NCBI RefSeq assembly: GCF_004155535.1
Contig: NZ_RYUH01000007.1
Coordinates: 62,001 to 126,000 of the forward strand
DNA: 64,000 bases
From: Bifidobacterium pseudolongum subsp. globosum
Lineage (GTDB): Bacteria; Actinomycetota; Actinomycetes; Actinomycetales; Bifidobacteriaceae
Direction: 5' to 3'
Translations under genes and position numbers: made by a program
Notes under the pieces: generated by a model
Databases searched by the model: none
Told to the model about the DNA's origin: nothing
Seen by the model: only the letters and a program-made list of their open reading frames with translations
Shown here: piece by piece, positions 1-8,018 of the stretch
Numbering within the stretch: the first letter of the stretch is position 1
Layout of the letters: every line of letters starts with the position of its first letter

Positions 1-108
1 GTGGCTGGCGAACACGGCGTCGAGGCGGTTCAGGAACTCGTTGACGTCAAACGTGGAGGCGTCGGGGGCGGGGTCTTCGGCGGTGGGGGATGTGGTTGTG
101 GCGGTCAT
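1..108 (-). CDS. N-terminal fragment of an unrecognised protein (runs off the left edge)
   Basis: An open frame begins with ATG at 108 and continues leftwards past position 1, so only 36 residues are visible. They are Thr/Ala/Pro-rich at first and then turn into a helix-like stretch (FDVNEFLNRLDAVF). No family can be assigned. It starts 32 nt after the stop of the response regulator on the same strand and could be cotranscribed with it. A -10-like box (TATCGT read on the minus strand, 115-120) sits 6 nt before the ATG and no Shine-Dalgarno is visible, so it may also have its own leaderless promoter. Confidence 0.6.
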   Translation of the reverse strand, partial: MTATTTSPTAEDPAPDASTFDVNEFLNRLDAVFASH

Positions 109-140
109 GCGTCCACGATACCGCACCGCTTGGCGCGTGT

Positions 141-824
141 TCAGACGATGTGCCGGTCGGAGGCCCACAGCGTCAGCTCGTTGCGGTTCGACAACTGCAG
201 TTTGCGCAAGACCGAACTGACGTGCGTCTCCACGGTCTTGATGGAGATGAACAGTTCGGACGCCACCTCTTTGTAGGTGTATCCGCGCGCGATGAGGCGC
301 ATCACCTCCTGCTCGCGCGCCGAAAGGCGGTCGAGCTCCTCGTCATGCACCGGTTCGTCGGCGGCCGGCGCGTCCGGCGGCGCGCCCTGGAACGCGGAGA
401 GTACGAAGCCGGCGAGTTTGGGCGAGAACACGGCATACCCCTCGCTCACCTGTTCGATCGAGTGGATCAGGTCGTGCCCGGTGATCGTCTTCGTCACATA
501 GCCGCGCGCGCCGGCACGGATGACCGACCCCACGTCCTGCGCGGAATCGGACACCGAAAGCGCCAGGAACGCGGTGCGCGGGGCGTGCGGGTGCGATTTG
601 GCCAGGATCTCCGCGCCGCCACCGCCCGCGCCGCCCGGCACATGCACGTCGAGCAACACCACATCGGGTTGGGTGGCCACAATCATGTCGATGGACGACT
701 CGACATCCGCCGCCTGCCCCACAATGTCGAAATACGGTTGCAATGTGGCGATCACGCCGGCGCGGAACATCTCGTGGTCGTCCACGATCGCGATGCGTGC
801 CGGTGTGCGGTTGGTGTCTGCCAT
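141..824 (-). CDS. NarL/LuxR-family response regulator
   Basis: A 227-residue two-component response regulator. The receiver domain spans about residues 10-130, with the acidic pair D15/D16 and the expected phosphoacceptor D59 (in VVLLDVHVPGG). A C-terminal LuxR-type helix-turn-helix covers about 165-220 (LSAREQEVMRLIARG...SIKTVETHVSSVLRKL). The start at 824 is chosen because AGGAGG lies just upstream; the frame stays open further but would overlap the kinase stop. It follows the PspC-domain kinase gene by 65 nt on the same strand, so the two form a cognate pair in one transcript. By family it should bind DNA as a dimer when phosphorylated. The TCAGGG repeats between the kinase gene and its divergent neighbour are the natural candidate target (inference). 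Confidence 0.93.
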   Translation of the reverse strand: MADTNRTPARIAIVDDHEMFRAGVIATLQPYFDIVGQAADVESSIDMIVATQPDVVLLDVHVPGGAGGGGAEILAKSHPHAPRTAFLALSVSDSAQDVGSVIRAGARGYVTKTITGHDLIHSIEQVSEGYAVFSPKLAGFVLSAFQGAPPDAPAADEPVHDEELDRLSAREQEVMRLIARGYTYKEVASELFISIKTVETHVSSVLRKLQLSNRNELTLWASDRHIV

Positions 825-889
825 GCCATCCTCCTGGTCTGTCGGTTCCCGGCGCAGGCGGCCGCCCTCCGGGAACCCCATGTTCAGCA

Positions 890-2311
890 TCATAGTGCGC
901 CGGCGCCTGCCGTGCCATGCTCCGTCCCCTCGTGGGCGCTGTCCGCCACGATCGGCATGTGCATGCGCACTTCGGTGCCCCAGTGCGGGCGCGACACGAT
1001 CTCGACTGTGCCGCCGCGCCTGCGGATGCGCCCGATGATTGATTCGCGGATGCCCAAGCGGCCTTCGGGAATCGCATCCACGTCGAAGCCTTCGCCGTGG
1101 TCGCGCACAAACACCTCCACCTGCCGGTCACCCGCCTCGCAATACACCGCGACCGGCTCGCCGCCATGCGTCACGGCGTTGACCATCGCCTGCGCCGCCG
1201 CGTCGAGCAGAGCGTCGGTCTGCGCGCTCGGCCGCGCGTCACCCACCGTCACCACGTCGATCGGCTTGCCATGCGTGTCTTCGACCTGCGCGGCGATCTC
1301 CTCAAGCCCCGCCTTGACCGAACGGTCGCTCGTGGTGCGCTCCTGGTACAGCCAGCTGCGCAGTTCGCGCTCCTGCGAACGGGCGAGCGCGAACACCTGC
1401 TGCGGCTCGGCCGCATGCAGCTGGATCAGCGCGAGCGTCTGCAGCACGCCATCGTGCAGATGCGCCGCCATGTCGGCGCGCTCCTCTTCGCGTTCCTTGA
1501 GCGCGCGCTCGCGGCCCGAAGTGCGCATCAGGGAGACGAGCTGCGGCACGAGCGCGCACAATACGCCTGCGAGCAGTGCGAACCCGGCGCACAGGCTGTA
1601 GAGGAACGGCACGGAGCCGTCTTCGATCGTGGTCTGCGTGACGAGCAGCGCGTAGGCGGCGAAGACAAGCAGCACGCCGATGATTGTGGTGACGGTCTGC
1701 CCCGTGCGCGCATTGAAGCGCAGCCAGGGCAGGCCCACGCCGGCCGCGGCGAGCAGCACCGGCAGCAGCAGGCCGTTGCTCGTCTGCAGCTGGTTGATGA
1801 GCAGGGCGATTGCGATCAGCACGACGCCCGCGCACGCGAACAGCGCGGGTTTGGAGGCCTCGTCGATCACCTGGCGCATGCTCTCCATGCTGACGGGCCG
1901 GCCATCCGCCTCTTCGTTCAGACCCGTGTAATCATAAGGATTATCTGGCACCGGTCCGGTGCTTCGGGGCGTGCCGTAGGGCGTATTGCCGCGGGACAGC
2001 GGCGCGTTGGCGGCGCCGGCGGATTGCGCGAGCCGCACACGGCGTGCGGCTTCGGCAACCGGGTCTCCCGGCGGCACCAGCACCCACAGCGCCACGTAGG
2101 CGACCGCGCCCGCACCGTAGACCAGACACGCGAGCACAAACGCAAGACGCACCCAGCCCACGGGGAGGCCCAGATGCATGCTCACCCCGCGTGCCACACC
2201 GGCGATCCAACGCCCATGCTTGGGGCGCAGCAGCGGCAGTTTGGCGGGGAACAGCGGGGCCGGTTGGGCCTCGGCGGCATTGCCGGATGGTGGCAGAGGT
2301 GCGGAAGTCAT
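890..2311 (-). CDS. Sensor histidine kinase with N-terminal PspC domain
   Basis: 473 residues. A PspC domain occupies about 30-82 (KHGRWIAGVARGVSMHLGL, then a membrane helix). Further hydrophobic segments lie near 155-175, 180-195, 207-225 and 236-258. A HisKA_3 dimerisation segment follows, with the phosphoacceptor H286 in HLHDGVLQTLALIQ, and then a HATPase_c domain ending in a GxGxG-like HGEGFDVDAIPEGRLGI. This is the NarL-partner type of kinase seen in actinobacterial envelope-stress systems, where PspC and LiaF-like proteins sense membrane damage. The regulator gene lies directly downstream, and a PspC/LiaF-like protein is transcribed divergently. CACAAT on the minus strand (2318-2323) lies 6 nt from the ATG with no Shine-Dalgarno, suggesting a leaderless mRNA. 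Confidence 0.92.
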   Translation of the reverse strand: MTSAPLPPSGNAAEAQPAPLFPAKLPLLRPKHGRWIAGVARGVSMHLGLPVGWVRLAFVLACLVYGAGAVAYVALWVLVPPGDPVAEAARRVRLAQSAGAANAPLSRGNTPYGTPRSTGPVPDNPYDYTGLNEEADGRPVSMESMRQVIDEASKPALFACAGVVLIAIALLINQLQTSNGLLLPVLLAAAGVGLPWLRFNARTGQTVTTIIGVLLVFAAYALLVTQTTIEDGSVPFLYSLCAGFALLAGVLCALVPQLVSLMRTSGRERALKEREEERADMAAHLHDGVLQTLALIQLHAAEPQQVFALARSQERELRSWLYQERTTSDRSVKAGLEEIAAQVEDTHGKPIDVVTVGDARPSAQTDALLDAAAQAMVNAVTHGGEPVAVYCEAGDRQVEVFVRDHGEGFDVDAIPEGRLGIRESIIGRIRRRGGTVEIVSRPHWGTEVRMHMPIVADSAHEGTEHGTAGAGAL

Positions 2312-2329
2312 GGTTCCATTGTGCCGTGT

Positions 2330-2379
2330 TTCAGGGAGAAAGTCAGGGGATTACGGCCGGATTCAGGGATGATTCAGGG
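2330..2379. promoter_or_regulatory. Four TCAGGG direct repeats in the divergent promoter region
   Basis: TTCAGGG, GTCAGGG, TTCAGGG and TTCAGGG begin at 2330, 2342, 2362 and 2373. The spacings (12, 20, 11) keep them roughly on one face of the helix. They lie between the kinase start (2311, minus) and the PspC-protein start (2425, plus), just upstream of where the plus-strand -35 would fall (about 2390). This is the layout of an activator array. Binding by the adjacent LuxR-type regulator is inference. Confidence 0.55.
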
Positions 2380-2424
2380 TGTCACCGGAGGCTTTTCGCG
2401 CCCGTCGCCTGCTGTAATGGAGCC

Positions 2425-4338
2425 ATGAGCAATCCACAGCACAATCCGGCACCACAGGGGCAAGGTGGTCCGGCGTATACACAGGCCCCCTCCTCTTCGG
2501 CACCCCAGCAGCCGGCACAGCCCACGGGCAAGCCGGAGGCCTCGTTCTTCCGCTGGATCCGTGAAAGCCGCGTGGAACGCACCAACGACCGCGTGATCGC
2601 CGGCGTGTGCGGTGCCATCGCCCGCGAACTGGGGTGGAACGTCACCCTCGTGCGCGTCCTCATGGTCGTCTCCGTGTTCTTCGGAGGCTTCGGCGGTCTG
2701 CTCTACGGCATCGCCTGGCTGCTGCTGCCCGACGAGCTCGACCACCGCATCCTGCTCGAGGAGATCATCGCAGGGCAATGGGATTGGGCCTTCGTGGGCG
2801 TGATCCTGGCGGTCGTGATCGCCGGCGGCTTCGGCTTCGGGATCGGCTTCGAGTGGGATTACGGCTTCGGCCTGCACTGGGGCATCAATGTGATGCCGCT
2901 GTTGTTGGCGATGCTCGTGTTCTACCTACTCGTCGACAACGGCCGACGCAGGTTCCGCGCACCCGTGGTTCCGCCTGCGCCATCCGGCACGCCATACCCG
3001 CCGCAGCCGAACGCCTACACGAGCGGCGGCGCACCGGTTCGCCCCATGCCGCAGCAGGGCGCACCCACACAGCCATATACACAGCAGCCCGTGTCGCCGC
3101 AGCGGCCGGTACCGCCGCAGTCGATGGCGGCAGCCCCCAATCCGCAGCAGCAGGCGCATGCGCAGGCATACCCGCAGACCGCCCCGCAGGCCCCTGCATA
3201 CACCGCGCAGACGGCCGCGGTGCCGATGCCCGCCGCGCCACGTGAACCGAGGCTCGCACGCCGCAAGGGCGCAGGCCCCATGGTCGTGCTGCTGTTCTTC
3301 GGCCTCATCCTCGCCTCCGCCGGCATCCTGGCGATCGTGCTCGACGACCGCACCACGTTCATCGGCGAGGTGCAGCCGCTGATCATCTACGTCGGCGCCA
3401 TCGTGGCGGTGCTGGGCGCGATCATCGTGGCCCTCGGCTGCTGCGGGCGGCGCACCGGCGGCCTGCACCCCTTTGTGTGGACCCTCATGCTCCTGGCCGC
3501 ATGCTTCATGGCGGTCGGCGGCGCATGGTCGGTCATGGACCAATACAAAAACGCGGTGAGCCGCGACTACACCCGGATCGGCATCGGACCCGACAGCGTC
3601 GACACCTCGTTGACAGCGAAAGACATGGACGAGATCACCAAGGGCATCGCCGTGAGCGGCCAGGGCATGACGCGCAGCACGCTCGACATCAACCTGAGCG
3701 ACTACGCGAAGACGAACGGCAAGCACACAATCGAACTGCGCGACGGCAAGACCAAGGAGACAACGTGCCCGGTCGGCACGATCCCGATGACCGTAGAGGA
3801 CGCCCGCGTGGTCATCACCATACCGGACGGCTGTTCGTGGGGATTCGATTCGTCGCTGCATGACGGCACGGTCGACTCGTACGGCAACCGGTATTCGGCG
3901 ATGACGAACGGCGACCCCTTCGATGTGCTCAGTGGCAACGGGGACTGGTCCAACATCCACGTGACCGTGGACGAGAACTCGACGCAGGTGCACATCCCCG
4001 GCATCGACGTGCGGGTCATGGACGATGACGACCTCGACGAATCCATCGATGACCTGACGGACGGTGACGACGACCGTGAGCCAGCGCACGTCTTCGTGAC
4101 AAGCGAGAACTTTCAATCGCAGCGCATGGCACGACTGTGCGATGGCGTGAGTGTCGTCGATGGCAAGGTCGAATTCGAAGCCGGAGCCAACAGCCAGATG
4201 CGCCAGCTCGTCAAGGACGGCTACTACTGGCCATGCGCCGTGGAGGCGGACGCCGCACCGGCCACGCCCGAACTGGTAATCCAACCCAACGTGGTGATCG
4301 GTGGCAACATCACCGTGCGCTACGCCTCGCAACGCTGA
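2425..4338 (+). CDS. PspC-domain membrane protein with LiaF-like extracytoplasmic tail
   Basis: 637 residues. A Pro/Gln/Ala-rich head (1-40) precedes a PspC domain at about 47-105 (ERTNDRVIAGVCGAIARELG). More membrane helices lie near 121-150 and 155-170. A long Pro/Gln/Ala-rich linker follows, then three hydrophobic segments near 290-375. The C-terminal soluble region of about 260 residues, rich in Asp, Thr and Ser, resembles the LiaF/DUF2154-type output domain. A role in sensing envelope stress together with the divergent kinase/regulator pair is inferred from context. ATG 2425 has no usable Shine-Dalgarno; a -10 box TGTAAT (2413-2418) ends 6 nt before it, so the message is probably leaderless. 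Confidence 0.85.
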   Translation: MSNPQHNPAPQGQGGPAYTQAPSSSAPQQPAQPTGKPEASFFRWIRESRVERTNDRVIAGVCGAIARELGWNVTLVRVLMVVSVFFGGFGGLLYGIAWLLLPDELDHRILLEEIIAGQWDWAFVGVILAVVIAGGFGFGIGFEWDYGFGLHWGINVMPLLLAMLVFYLLVDNGRRRFRAPVVPPAPSGTPYPPQPNAYTSGGAPVRPMPQQGAPTQPYTQQPVSPQRPVPPQSMAAAPNPQQQAHAQAYPQTAPQAPAYTAQTAAVPMPAAPREPRLARRKGAGPMVVLLFFGLILASAGILAIVLDDRTTFIGEVQPLIIYVGAIVAVLGAIIVALGCCGRRTGGLHPFVWTLMLLAACFMAVGGAWSVMDQYKNAVSRDYTRIGIGPDSVDTSLTAKDMDEITKGIAVSGQGMTRSTLDINLSDYAKTNGKHTIELRDGKTKETTCPVGTIPMTVEDARVVITIPDGCSWGFDSSLHDGTVDSYGNRYSAMTNGDPFDVLSGNGDWSNIHVTVDENSTQVHIPGIDVRVMDDDDLDESIDDLTDGDDDREPAHVFVTSENFQSQRMARLCDGVSVVDGKVEFEAGANSQMRQLVKDGYYWPCAVEADAAPATPELVIQPNVVIGGNITVRYASQR

Positions 4339-4366
4339 CCCCTACCAGATGAAACGGAACACGACG

Positions 4367-4909
4367 ATGAACACCACCAACCCGCAGCGGCCGGAACGCG
4401 ATGACGACACCCAGATCATCGAAACGGCCGAAATCACCGAACTGGACATGCCGATGAGCGAACGTCTCGCCGAATTCGACGAGGCGACGACCGAACTGCC
4501 CACAGACGCATCCGAATCCCCGACGGCGGAAACCACCGCCGATGCGCCCGAAGCGCCGCAGAACCCGACCGGCACGGTGCCGCCCACCAACGCAGTCCCG
4601 CTCTACAGCTCGCCCCAATCCGCACCGCAACCCGTGCGCCCGAAAGGCCCGAGCGCGGGTACGATCGTGCTCGGCGTGATCGTGCTGCTGTGCGGCGTAC
4701 TGACAATCGCCGTCGGCGTCTCCATGAGCTCGGCCACCTTCGTGTTCTTCCCGAACATGCAGCATTTCACCGCGTACCTCTTCGCCGGCGTCGGCGGCCT
4801 GCTGTGTGTGCTCGCCGTGGTCTGGGCGATCGCATCGGCCATCGGCAAGCGCCGCCGTGAACAGACTTCCCCCATCCACGAGTCGAAAGGAGCGCGTATC
4901 GACCGATAA
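4367..4909 (+). CDS. Small membrane protein with acidic N-terminus, function unknown
   Basis: 180 residues, not recognised beyond its architecture. An acidic, Thr/Glu-rich head (about 1-75) is followed by a Pro-rich linker and two membrane helices, near 95-120 (GTIVLGVIVLLCGVLTIAVG) and 133-155. The C-terminus is basic. It lies 28 nt after the PspC protein stop on the same strand and is probably cotranscribed, so it may belong to the same envelope module. ATG 4367 is preferred (GGAA 8-11 nt upstream). ATG 4349, six codons earlier in the same frame, is the alternative. Confidence 0.75.
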   Translation: MNTTNPQRPERDDDTQIIETAEITELDMPMSERLAEFDEATTELPTDASESPTAETTADAPEAPQNPTGTVPPTNAVPLYSSPQSAPQPVRPKGPSAGTIVLGVIVLLCGVLTIAVGVSMSSATFVFFPNMQHFTAYLFAGVGGLLCVLAVVWAIASAIGKRRREQTSPIHESKGARIDR

Positions 4910-4931
4910 CTCCTTCTGACTCTTACTCGCG

Positions 4932-4982
4932 CGCCGCGTATGCACTGCTTTTCCTGCTACCAAATGCATACGCGGCGTTTTT
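4932..4982 (+). terminator. Rho-independent terminator
   Basis: Perfect 13-bp inverted repeat CGCCGCGTATGCA (4932-4944) and its complement (4965-4977), followed by TTTTT. It ends the PspC-protein transcript. Confidence 0.9.
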
Positions 4983-5044
4983 CCATGCCTCGCCGCGGGC
5001 GAAGCGCTGCACACCAAGAGCCGCCTGTTTATATAGTGGCTGGT

Positions 5045-5806
5045 ATGAGCCCGAATCACACACCCCCAGCCCCGCACCTGTTCGAAGCCACCCATGTCAC
5101 CGCCGTCATGCCGCAGCAGGGCGGCAGCCACACCGTCTTCCGCGATCTGGGTTTCCATGTGGACGCCGGCGAGGTCGTTGACATCACCGGGCCGTCGGGC
5201 GCCGGCAAATCCACACTGCTCACCGCCTTCGCGCGCCTCAACGCGCACACGACCGGCACCTTCACACTCGACGGCAAGGATTCGGACTCGTTCACACCGC
5301 AACAGTGGCGTGTGCGCGTATCGTACCTGCCGCAGACCTCCACGCTCATAGGCGACACCGTGGCCGACGTGATCCGCCTGCCGTGGACGCTCGCCGTGCG
5401 GCAGGGCGAGCGCAACCAGGAGCCCGCGGATATGCTCGCGGATGAGCATATCCGCCAGTTGCTCGATGTGATGGGTTGTGCCGACATCCAGCTCGACCGC
5501 AATCCGCGCGATCTGTCGGGTGGCCAGGCGGCGCGCGTGAGTCTGGCCCGCACGATCCTGACGAAGCCGCGCGTGCTGCTCGCGGACGAAGTGGACGCCG
5601 GGCTCGACGAAGAGAACGCCGACAAAGTGGCCGACCTGCTCAAGCGCGCGGCCGAACAGGGCGCCGGCGTGGTGCGCATCCGCCACCGTGCGCCCGACGG
5701 CCGCGCGAGCCGGATCATGGTGCTCAGCGACGGCGAGCTGAGCGAACAGCAGACGCCGGCGCACGCGGGCACAGCGACATCCGAAGGAAAGGGGCGGCGC
5801 GCATGA
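5045..5806 (+). CDS. fetA: ABC transporter ATP-binding protein, FetA-like
   Basis: 253 residues, a single ABC ATPase domain. Walker A is GPSGAGKST, the signature is LSGGQAARVSLA and Walker B is VLLADEVDAGLD. It pairs with the UPF0014 permease encoded next, whose start codon overlaps its stop (ATGA). The E. coli counterpart FetAB (YbbLM) is linked to iron export and oxidative-stress tolerance; substrate here is by homology only. The start is set at 5045. A good -10 box TATAGT (5032-5037) ends 7 nt before the ATG and there is no Shine-Dalgarno, so translation is probably leaderless. Confidence 0.85.
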   Translation: MSPNHTPPAPHLFEATHVTAVMPQQGGSHTVFRDLGFHVDAGEVVDITGPSGAGKSTLLTAFARLNAHTTGTFTLDGKDSDSFTPQQWRVRVSYLPQTSTLIGDTVADVIRLPWTLAVRQGERNQEPADMLADEHIRQLLDVMGCADIQLDRNPRDLSGGQAARVSLARTILTKPRVLLADEVDAGLDEENADKVADLLKRAAEQGAGVVRIRHRAPDGRASRIMVLSDGELSEQQTPAHAGTATSEGKGRRA

Positions 5807-6660
5807 GCGGCCACAGCTATTTCACCATCGATAATCTCGGCCTGCTCATCGCGGCTGGAATGGTCGTCATCGCCGCCGGCATCTCCGTGCTCATGAAGCT
5901 CGGTGTGGCGAAATCACTCGTCTGGTCCATGGCGCGCTCGCTCGTGCAGTTGCTCATCATGGGCTTCATCCTCGAATACGTGATCCGCCAACAGAACGTC
6001 TGGCTCGTCGTGGGGCTCATCGCGGTCATGCTCGTCGCCGCCGTGCAGATCACGATGTCGCGCGCCAAAGGCGTGCCCAAGGGAGTCGTGCCCATCGTGC
6101 TGCTCAGTCTTGTGGTCACCATGCTCATCATGATCTCGGTCGTGGCCGAGCTCGTCGTGCGCCCGCACCCGTGGTACGCGCCGCAGGTCGTGGTGCCGCT
6201 CACCGGCATGATGCTCGGCAATACGGTCTCCGCGCTCGCACTCGCGATGTCGCGCTTCTTCGAATCGATGCGCGAGCGCTACGAGGAGGTCGACACGCTG
6301 CTCGCGCTCGGCGCCACCAGATGGGAGGCGGCGCGCCCCTCGATCATGTCGTCCATCCGCCTCGGCATGCTGCCCACGATCGCGAACCTCGCGTCGGCCG
6401 GCATCGTGACAATCCCGGGCATGATGTCCGGCCAGATCATCGCCGGCGGCAACCCGGTGGACGCCGCGAAATACCAGTTCGTCATCCTCACCTCGTTCGC
6501 ATCGCTCACCCTGCTCGCGGGCGCGATCATCCTCGGCCTCATCTACAAGCGCTGCTTCATATCGTACGACCGCTACCTGATGCCGGACCCAGCGAAACCG
6601 CTCTCGGTGCGTGACATGCTCAAGCTGCGCAAATCCGTGCATTCGGGCGTGGCTTCCTGA
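5803..6660 (+). CDS. fetB: UPF0014 (FetB-family) membrane permease
   Basis: 285 residues, strongly hydrophobic, with about seven membrane helices starting at LGLLIAAGMVVIAAGISVLM. The cytoplasmic loop ALAMSRFFESMRERYEEVDTLLALGATRWEA and the following GMLPTIANLASAGIVTIPGMM are hallmarks of the YbbM/FetB family. It overlaps the ATPase gene by 4 nt and so is translationally coupled to it. The pair makes a complete two-gene exporter with no binding protein. Confidence 0.9.
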   Translation: MSGHSYFTIDNLGLLIAAGMVVIAAGISVLMKLGVAKSLVWSMARSLVQLLIMGFILEYVIRQQNVWLVVGLIAVMLVAAVQITMSRAKGVPKGVVPIVLLSLVVTMLIMISVVAELVVRPHPWYAPQVVVPLTGMMLGNTVSALALAMSRFFESMRERYEEVDTLLALGATRWEAARPSIMSSIRLGMLPTIANLASAGIVTIPGMMSGQIIAGGNPVDAAKYQFVILTSFASLTLLAGAIILGLIYKRCFISYDRYLMPDPAKPLSVRDMLKLRKSVHSGVAS

Positions 6661-6675
6661 CCGGCGCCGCCGATC

Positions 6676-6704
6676 TTGAACACCCCATAACCAACGGGTA
6701 TATC
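6676..6704 (+). promoter_or_regulatory. Candidate sigma-70 type promoter for the PLP enzyme pair
   Basis: TTGAAC (6676-6681), a 17-nt spacer and TATATC (6699-6704). Four of six bases match at each box. The -10 is embedded in CGGG-TATAT-CCCG, a small inverted repeat that could serve as an operator (inference). Confidence 0.45.
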
Positions 6705-6795
6705 CCGAAACGCATGTCGCGCACGCACCGCCGGTAGGTTGTGTCATGCGTCCGCAGATCGGACCGCGGACGCCCCGACGACCGAGGAGGTGCAT

Positions 6796-7998
6796 ATGAC
6801 GCAATTGGACACGAAACTCGTGCACGGTCTGCCCATCGACGACAATACGACCGGCGCGGTGAATCCGCCCATCTACAACTCATCCACATACGCTTTCGAG
6901 ACGGTCGCATCGATGCCTCGGTGGGACTATGCGCGCAGTGGCAACCCGACGCGCGAATTCCTCGAGCGACAGATAGCGCAGCTCGAACATGGTACGCGCG
7001 GGTTCGCGTTCGCCTCGGGCCTCGCCGCCATCCACGCGGTGCTCTCCATCTTCGCACCGGGCGACCGCGTCGTCGTCGGCTCCAACATCTATGGCGGCAC
7101 GTATTCGCTGTTCAACGAGCACTTCCGGCGTTGGGGACTGCTCGGCACGCCCGCCGACACGCAGGACGAGACAGCGCTCGAGCACGCCGTGCGCGGTGAT
7201 GACTCGACGCCGCCGGCGAAGGCCGTGTACGTCGAGACCCTTACCAATCCATTGCTGCACGTCAACGACATCGCGGCAATCGCACGCATCGCGCACGAAT
7301 ACGGCGCCATCGTCATCGTCGACAACACGTTTGTCACCCCATATCTGCAGCAGCCCCTCGATCTGGGCGCCGACATCGTCATCCACTCCGCGACGAAGTA
7401 CCTCGCCGGGCATTCGGACGTCATCGCGGGACTTGCCGTCGTGCGCGACGACGTGCTCGGCGAGCGCGTGTACTACGCGCAGAACAGACTCGGGGGAGTG
7501 CTGGCACCCGAAGGATGCGACGCCGTACGCCGCGGCATGCAGACGCTTGCGCTGCGGCTTGAGCGCCAGCAGGAGAGCGCGCTCGTCATCGCGCGCCACC
7601 TGCTCGCCCACCCATATGTGCGCGACGTGCACTATCCGGGCATCCACGGCGAGCCGGTCGCCGCCAAGGGGCTGCGCGGCTGTGGCGGCGTGCTCAGCTT
7701 CGAAGTGGAGCCCGGCATCGATCCGGCCGACGTGCTCGACCATCTGCGCATATTCCGTCTGGCCGTCAGCCTCGGTGCCGTGGAAAGCCTCGCCGAATTG
7801 CCGGCGCGGATGACGCATTTCGAACTCTCTCGCGAGGAACGGCTCAGCGTTGGCATCAGCGACGAGCTCATCCGGCTGTCCGTTGGCATCGAGGACGTGC
7901 GCGACCTCGTCGATGACCTCGACCAGGCGTTCGAATTCGCCCAGGAGCGCGCCCGCCAGCGAATCGTCGGCGATGTGCACACGCTGCTCGCCATCTGA
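6796..7998 (+). CDS. Trans-sulfuration PLP enzyme (cystathionine gamma-lyase/beta-lyase family)
   Basis: 400 residues, the full length for the Cys/Met metabolism PLP family. The expected landmarks are present: YARSGNPT (46-52), FASGLAA, VETLTNPLLHVNDI, VDNTF (175-179) and the PLP-binding K201 in HSATKYLAGHSD. The C-terminal RLSVGIEDVRDLVDDLDQAF is typical. The reaction (cystathionine beta- or gamma-lyase, or gamma-synthase) cannot be fixed from motifs. AGGAGG lies 6 nt before the ATG. It is followed after 20 nt by a second family member, so the two likely act in one sulfur amino-acid pathway. Confidence 0.9.
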   Translation: MTQLDTKLVHGLPIDDNTTGAVNPPIYNSSTYAFETVASMPRWDYARSGNPTREFLERQIAQLEHGTRGFAFASGLAAIHAVLSIFAPGDRVVVGSNIYGGTYSLFNEHFRRWGLLGTPADTQDETALEHAVRGDDSTPPAKAVYVETLTNPLLHVNDIAAIARIAHEYGAIVIVDNTFVTPYLQQPLDLGADIVIHSATKYLAGHSDVIAGLAVVRDDVLGERVYYAQNRLGGVLAPEGCDAVRRGMQTLALRLERQQESALVIARHLLAHPYVRDVHYPGIHGEPVAAKGLRGCGGVLSFEVEPGIDPADVLDHLRIFRLAVSLGAVESLAELPARMTHFELSREERLSVGISDELIRLSVGIEDVRDLVDDLDQAFEFAQERARQRIVGDVHTLLAI

Positions 7999-8018
7999 CG
8001 GTCGAGGTGGGGCAGATC

